Shown piece after piece: positions 7,023 to 10,234 of a DNA stretch of 10,234 bases. Position 1 is the stretch's first letter, and each line of letters starts with the position of its first letter. The DNA is taken from positions 1 to 10,234 of the forward strand of contig CALFUG010000117.1 in the NCBI GenBank assembly GCA_937928455.1, in the 5' to 3' direction. The notes beneath the pieces were generated by a model. That model searched no databases and was not told where the DNA came from. It saw nothing but the letters and a program-made list of their open reading frames with translations. Both the position numbers and the translations under genes were made by a program. The stretch comes from an uncultured Clostridia bacterium (lineage in GTDB: Bacteria; Bacillota; Clostridia; Peptostreptococcales; Anaerovoracaceae).

Positions 7023-7832
7023 TTATTCATATAGCTCTGGTCGACGGTGCTTTAGCAAGGGAAGCTGCTCCCTCACTTCCTGCAAATGCTCCCAATCCAG
7101 TTGTCCATAAATAATGCATTCTTCCTGGGCCGCCATCTCCAATACCTGCCCCCATGGATCCACGATACAGGATCCCCCATACGCCTGATAGGGACCTTCC
7201 AAAGCACGGGACGGAGAACAAGCCAACACATATACTTGGTTATCCAATGCCCGGGCCCGAAGAGAGATTTCCCAGTGAGCCTCTCCCGTGGGTACACTGA
7301 ATGCCGCCGGAAGAATGATGGCTTGGGCTCCGGATAACGCCATCTTTCGAAACAATTCCGGAAATCGAACATCGTAACAAATGGCCAATCCTATTTTTCC
7401 GAATTTCGTGTCGATTATCGTAGCCGAATCTCCCGGTGTTAATGTTTCCGATTCCATAAACGCAATCTTACCGGGAACATGGATATCAAAAAGATGAGCC
7501 TTTCGATGTTTTCCCAATAAATTTCCCGCCTCGTCAAAAAAGAAACTGGTATTATACACCCGATCTCCTTGGCGCTCCGGAATGGAACCGCCTACAAGGT
7601 GAATTCCATTTTCTCTGGCCAAACGACTCATCAGTTGATATGTTTCTCCCCCTTCCTCTTCAGAAAATGGGGCAAAGTATTGATTGGCATAAGGACAATT
7701 CCACATTTCCGGCAAAACCACCAGCTCAACTCCCGTTGCCGCCGCTTCCTTCACCATCTGCTCCGTTTTCTTCCAAGCCTCCTGTTTGACCATGCTTCCC
7801 TTCATTTGAAGCAGTGCTACTTGTATTTTCAT
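7023..7832 (-). CDS. Carbon-nitrogen hydrolase, Nit2-like omega-amidase
   Basis: A 269-residue nitrilase-superfamily amidase. The catalytic triad is visible: Glu42 in VVLPEMWNCPY, Lys111 in GKHRKAHLFDI and Cys152 in AICYDVRFPELFR. The stretches HLFDIHVPGKIAFMESETLTPGDS, ICYDVRFPELF, GEAHWEISLRARALDNQVYV and VDPWGQVLE closely follow mammalian NIT2 and its bacterial relatives. NIT2 hydrolyses alpha-ketoglutaramate and alpha-ketosuccinamate to the 2-oxo acids and ammonia, clearing products of glutamine and asparagine transamination. It should be cytoplasmic, having no signal peptide. Start: an ATG at 7844 is in frame but itself forms part of the ribosome binding site GGAGGT (7837-7842) of the ATG at 7832, so 7832 is chosen. 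A terminator lies immediately upstream and the importer promoter downstream, so it seems to be a separate unit. Other nitrilase-branch amidases remain possible; omega-amidase is the best match by motifs. Confidence 0.87.
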   Translation of the reverse strand: MKIQVALLQMKGSMVKQEAWKKTEQMVKEAAATGVELVVLPEMWNCPYANQYFAPFSEEEGGETYQLMSRLARENGIHLVGGSIPERQGDRVYNTSFFFDEAGNLLGKHRKAHLFDIHVPGKIAFMESETLTPGDSATIIDTKFGKIGLAICYDVRFPELFRKMALSGAQAIILPAAFSVPTGEAHWEISLRARALDNQVYVLACSPSRALEGPYQAYGGSCIVDPWGQVLEMAAQEECIIYGQLDWEHLQEVREQLPLLKHRRPELYE

Positions 7833-7836
7833 CCTT

Positions 7837-7842
7837 ACCTCC
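7837..7842 (-). promoter_or_regulatory. Ribosome binding site deciding the amidase start
   Basis: GGAGGT on the minus strand, four bases before the ATG at 7832. It overlaps the in-frame ATG at 7844 and touches the T-tract of the upstream terminator, so translation from 7832 is strongly favoured. Confidence 0.75.
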
Positions 7843-7844
7843 AT

Positions 7845-7883
7845 AAAAAAAACGGGATTGTCCGGTTTTCCCTTTCAATCCCG
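7845..7883 (-). terminator. Rho-independent terminator after the P-loop gene
   Basis: On the minus strand, stem arms CGGGATTG (7876-7883) and CAATCCCG (7853-7860) enclose a 15-base loop and are followed at once by eight T residues (7845-7852). It lies 8 bases after the stop codon of the P-loop gene. The T-tract ends directly at the ribosome binding site region of the amidase gene, leaving no room for a promoter between terminator and gene. Confidence 0.85.
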
Positions 7884-7891
7884 AAGGTCTT

Positions 7892-8314
7892 CTAATTAAT
7901 GATCTCTAACCCTTCAAAATTAACATGTCCCAGCTGTTCCTTGTCTGCACTGATGCTTACCACAAAGTCCAATTCGTGGACGCCGGAAATGTCTTTTAGC
8001 CGATCCACAAACTCCGTCAGGTCCGGCAACTCGAAATCCGCATGTTTTAATATACTATCGATGTAGATGGTTTCGATGTCATGGTCTCCGCTGATGATTC
8101 CATACAGGAAACCGATGTATTCATCGCTGTTCGTAATATGAGGATACTCCTCCATACATATGAAACGAATCTTATAATTCAGGTCATACATCAACCTGCT
8201 GTCTGTATTAATAAACACGATGCTGCCATCACTCTTTTCTACAGCCTCGTTTGCAGAGTCTATCATGATCTTTGTTTTTCCGGTCCCTTTATGACCGATT
8301 ACCAACTTCACCAT
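7892..8314 (-). CDS. Small P-loop NTP-binding protein of unknown function (sometimes labelled 'PilT-like')
   Basis: A 140-residue soluble protein with a clear N-terminal Walker A, GHKGTGKT (residues 7-14). A probable Walker B lies in ETIYIDSIL (residues 81-89, Asp86), and a later strand, DFVVSISAD (116-124), ends like a RecA-type core. There is no signal peptide or membrane segment. I recall similar short proteins in Clostridia annotated as 'twitching motility protein PilT' or ATP-binding protein. It lacks room for real PilT domains, so that name should not be taken as function. The ATG at 8314 has AGGAGG at 8323-8328, 8 bases upstream. It follows rlmN by 62 bases and is closed by its own terminator. 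A possible promoter and a small palindrome precede it. The function is unknown; NTP binding is the only supported property. Confidence 0.82.
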   Translation of the reverse strand: MVKLVIGHKGTGKTKIMIDSANEAVEKSDGSIVFINTDSRLMYDLNYKIRFICMEEYPHITNSDEYIGFLYGIISGDHDIETIYIDSILKHADFELPDLTEFVDRLKDISGVHELDFVVSISADKEQLGHVNFEGLEIIN

Positions 8315-8343
8315 AATAACCGCCTCCTTTTCTTCTCATGCCC

Positions 8344-8360
8344 GTGTTCTTCCGGAACAC
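8344..8360 (-). repeat. Short palindrome in the leader of the P-loop gene
   Basis: Six-base arms GTGTTC and GAACAC around a five-base centre. It lies between the stop of rlmN and the start of the P-loop gene. No T-run follows, so it is not a typical terminator; it could be a leader hairpin or an operator half-site pair. Role unknown. Confidence 0.4.
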
Positions 8361-8375
8361 TACTTGTTACTTTTA

Positions 8376-8405
8376 ATTATACACTTAAACCCTTCCCCGC
8401 CGCAA
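8376..8405 (-). promoter_or_regulatory. Possible promoter for the P-loop gene overlapping the rlmN stop
   Basis: A perfect TATAAT (8376-8381, minus strand) overlaps the TAA stop of rlmN. With an 18-base spacer the -35 position at 8400-8405 reads TTGCGG, matching consensus at three of six bases. It would start a leader of about 55 bases containing the palindrome. The support is the -10 match and the position only. Confidence 0.35.
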
Positions 8406-9423
8406 GGCGAAGTTGCCCACAAGCCGCATGGATATCCTGTCCCATTTCTCTCCGAAGGGTAACGGAAATCTTTCGATTTTCTAATTCTTTTTGAAATGCC
8501 AACACCCTTTCTCGTTTCGAGCCCCGATAGGGTGATTCTGCCACCTCGTTTAGGGGAATCAGATTCACATGGCATAGCATTCCCTTCAATAGTTGGGCCA
8601 ATTCCCCCGCATGATTTTTTCCATCATTCATGCCATCCATTAGCCCATACTCGAAGGTCACCCTTCTCCCAGTGACTTCGCTATGCTTCTTGGCCGCCTC
8701 CACCACCTCTTTTACCCCATATTTTCCATTCATGGGCATGATTTGATCTCGAATCTCGTCGTTGGGTGCATGAAGAGAAATGGCCAAATTAACCTGAGGG
8801 AACTCCTTGCCAAACCGTTTGATCCCTTCCACCATTCCCACCGTAGATACGGTGATATGACGATAACTCATGCCATAGCCTTCTTCTGCATGGCAAAGCC
8901 GTAAAAACTTGGCCAAATTTTCATAATTATCAAAGGGTTCCCCGGTTCCCATCACCACCACATGTCCAATGGTTTGGCCCACGAGAGTTCCCATAGAGAC
9001 TACCTGGTCCATTATTTCGCCGGGAGTTAAATTTCTTTTTTTGCCCAAGAGCCCGGAAGCACAAAAATGGCAGCCCATGGAACATCCCACTTGGCTGGAA
9101 ACACATACGGAATATCCATACCGATACTGCATCACTACCGATTCAATGCCTTCCCCATCCGGCAATCCAAATAATACCTTTTGGGTTCCATCCTGCTTGG
9201 ATATCTCATGACAAATTACCCGGGCTGTACCAGTGTGAAAATCCATGGCTAATTTTTCCCGTAATGTCATGGGAATATTCTTCATGGCCTCAAAGTCTTT
9301 TACTCCACGATACAACCACTCCATGATTTGTTTGGCTCGATAGGTGGGCTCCGCCAATTCCACCATAATTTCTTCCAGCTCATGAAGATGATAATCCTTT
9401 AGATTCCGTTTCAAGCCTGCCAC
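8377..9423 (-). CDS. rlmN: Dual-specificity RNA methyltransferase RlmN (23S rRNA A2503 / tRNA A37, C2 methylation)
   Basis: A 348-residue radical SAM enzyme that methylates C2 of A2503 in 23S rRNA and, in E. coli, of A37 in some tRNAs. The iron-sulfur cluster motif CxxxCxxC is Cys114, Cys118 and Cys121 (CSMGCHFC). The methyl-carrying and resolving cysteine is in the C-terminal CGQL (Cys335). The SAM-binding GEPF block (MGTGEPFDNYENL), ITVSTVG, NLAISLHAPND and the VTFEYGLMDGMND stretch follow in family order. The N-terminal LKDYHLHELEEIM helix and an RAKQIMEWLY accessory segment are also typical. Length is normal. The start is GTG at 9423, directly after an in-frame TAG; a TTG at 9414 preceded by AGGTGG is an alternative. 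The PFxxGEPF and CGQL context favours RlmN over the resistance enzyme Cfr. It is transcribed away from the argH terminator. Confidence 0.95.
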   Translation of the reverse strand: MAGLKRNLKDYHLHELEEIMVELAEPTYRAKQIMEWLYRGVKDFEAMKNIPMTLREKLAMDFHTGTARVICHEISKQDGTQKVLFGLPDGEGIESVVMQYRYGYSVCVSSQVGCSMGCHFCASGLLGKKRNLTPGEIMDQVVSMGTLVGQTIGHVVVMGTGEPFDNYENLAKFLRLCHAEEGYGMSYRHITVSTVGMVEGIKRFGKEFPQVNLAISLHAPNDEIRDQIMPMNGKYGVKEVVEAAKKHSEVTGRRVTFEYGLMDGMNDGKNHAGELAQLLKGMLCHVNLIPLNEVAESPYRGSKRERVLAFQKELENRKISVTLRREMGQDIHAACGQLRLAAGKGLSV

Positions 9424-9465
9424 CTATTCTTTCCATTTCCATATTTCTTAATATTCCCCTAAATA

Positions 9466-9502
9466 CGTAAAAGAAGACACCCGACAGGTGCCTTCTTTTA
9501 CG
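9466..9502 (-). terminator. Terminator after argH (hairpin with A- and T-rich stem base, probably bidirectional)
   Basis: An 11-bp outer stem (9466-9476 with 9492-9502), one mismatch, four more pairs (9478-9481 with 9487-9490) and a five-base loop. The base of the stem is AAAAGAAG opposite CTTCTTTT, so both strands show a GC-containing stem followed by Ts. It sits 3 bases after the argH stop. The stretch from here to rlmN (about 40 bases) shows no convincing promoter. Confidence 0.8.
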
Positions 9503-9505
9503 GTT

Positions 9506-10234
9506 CTATTCCGGTTCCTTTTGGTTGATTTGGTTGATTTTTTCCCGTTCTTGAATCAATGTGTCCAACGCAATGCAACCATATAAATCTTCTTCGAAGT
9601 TGTCCGAATACACCTGCAGTTCTTCTAATGTCAACTCCTCGATTCCTTTTCCGCATTGTACGCAATCCAACACCATTTTCCCGATAATTTCATGACACTG
9701 ACGGAAGGGAACACCCTTCCTTACTAAATAATCCGCTGCATCGGTGGCATTCATGAACCCGGTTCTGGCGGCTTCTCGCATCACTTCTTTTTTGTAGGTT
9801 AAAGTGGCAATCATTTCGGTAAAGATGGACAAGGAATCTCTTAACGTGTCGGAAGCATCAAATACCGGCTCCTTATCTTCCTGCATGTCCTTATTATAAG
9901 CGAGAGGCAATCCCTTCATCACCGTCAATAGAGCCATCAAATCTCCATAGACTCTTCCGGTTTTCCCACGAATCAACTCCGCCATGTCGGGATTTTTTTT
10001 CTGGGGCATAATGCTGCTTCCCGTACTGTAGCCATCATCCATCTCCACAAAGTCGAACTCTTTACTGCTCCAGTATATCAGTTCTTCGCAAAACCTGGAA
10101 AGGTGCATCATCACCATGGAGGCACAAAATATGAACTCCAGGGCAAAATCTCGATCGCTGACCGCATCCATGGTATTTTCACATAGTTGACGAAAACCCA
10201 ACTCCTGCTGTACCCACTTCCTGTCGATGGGATA
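9506..10234 (-). CDS. argH: Argininosuccinate lyase (5' end cut by window edge)
   Basis: The C-terminal 242 residues of argininosuccinate lyase, which splits argininosuccinate into arginine and fumarate in the last step of arginine synthesis (cytoplasmic homotetramer). The frame stays open to the right edge, beginning YPIDRKWVQQELGF, then ENTMDAVSDRDFALEF, as in the family. The fumarase/ASL signature GSSIMPQKKNPD lies at 9986-10021 and includes the catalytic loop serine. GKTGRVYGDLMALLTVMKGLPLAYNKDMQEDKEPVFDA and TDAADYLVRKGVPFRQCHEIIG are typical of ArgH. The family is about 450-470 residues, so roughly the N-terminal half is missing. A tandem 9-base repeat near the end (9521-9538) encodes the INQINQ tail. 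A strong terminator follows the stop by 3 bases. Identification is firm. Confidence 0.96.
   Translation of the reverse strand, partial: YPIDRKWVQQELGFRQLCENTMDAVSDRDFALEFIFCASMVMMHLSRFCEELIYWSSKEFDFVEMDDGYSTGSSIMPQKKNPDMAELIRGKTGRVYGDLMALLTVMKGLPLAYNKDMQEDKEPVFDASDTLRDSLSIFTEMIATLTYKKEVMREAARTGFMNATDAADYLVRKGVPFRQCHEIIGKMVLDCVQCGKGIEELTLEELQVYSDNFEEDLYGCIALDTLIQEREKINQINQKEPE

Noticed and set aside
7833..7844. ATG at 7844 as the amidase start
   Set aside because: Its bases are part of the ribosome binding site of the ATG at 7832 and it has only the terminator T-tract upstream.
8377..9423. Cfr-type resistance methyltransferase
   Set aside because: The N-terminal domain, GEPF motif and CGQL context all follow RlmN, and the gene sits in an ordinary chromosomal setting.

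Overview
The window reads as a chromosomal stretch of a low-GC Gram-positive anaerobe, most likely a clostridial lineage (class Clostridia). This rests on AGGAGG-type ribosome binding sites, frequent TTG/GTG starts, a BMP-type nucleoside importer, and a small P-loop protein and a DNA methyltransferase that resemble families I remember from Clostridia. The extracellular binding lipoprotein is extremely acidic (about 50 Asp/Glu against 10 Lys/Arg in the mature chain), which fits a salty or alkaline habitat. The genus cannot be fixed from sequence alone.

Every supported gene lies on the minus strand, so transcription runs from high to low coordinates. At the right edge is the C-terminal half of argininosuccinate lyase (argH), closed by a strong hairpin terminator at 9466-9502. 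Next come rlmN (23S rRNA/tRNA A2503/A37 methyltransferase, radical SAM), a 140-residue uncharacterised P-loop protein, a rho-independent terminator at 7845-7883, and a Nit2-like omega-amidase whose ribosome binding site directly abuts that terminator.

The left two thirds is a compact operon starting at a promoter near 6972-7000: bmpA-like nucleoside-binding lipoprotein, an intergenic region with two strong hairpins, a double ABC ATPase (nupO-like), two permeases (nupP- and nupQ-like), a class-beta DNA methyltransferase and a YitT-family membrane protein cut by the left edge. From the ATPase onward neighbouring genes overlap by up to 20 bp or lie within 10 bp of each other. Together the first four genes make a complete BMP/Nup-type ABC importer for nucleosides: a lipoprotein captures substrate outside, two permeases form the channel, and the double ATPase drives transport.

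No mobile element, CRISPR array, tRNA or rRNA is visible, and no stretch over 300 bases lacks a gene. I see no clear undescribed multi-gene system. The points most worth following are the solitary methyltransferase inside a transporter operon, the paired hairpins after the binding-protein gene, the terminator that touches the amidase ribosome binding site, and the uncharacterised P-loop protein.
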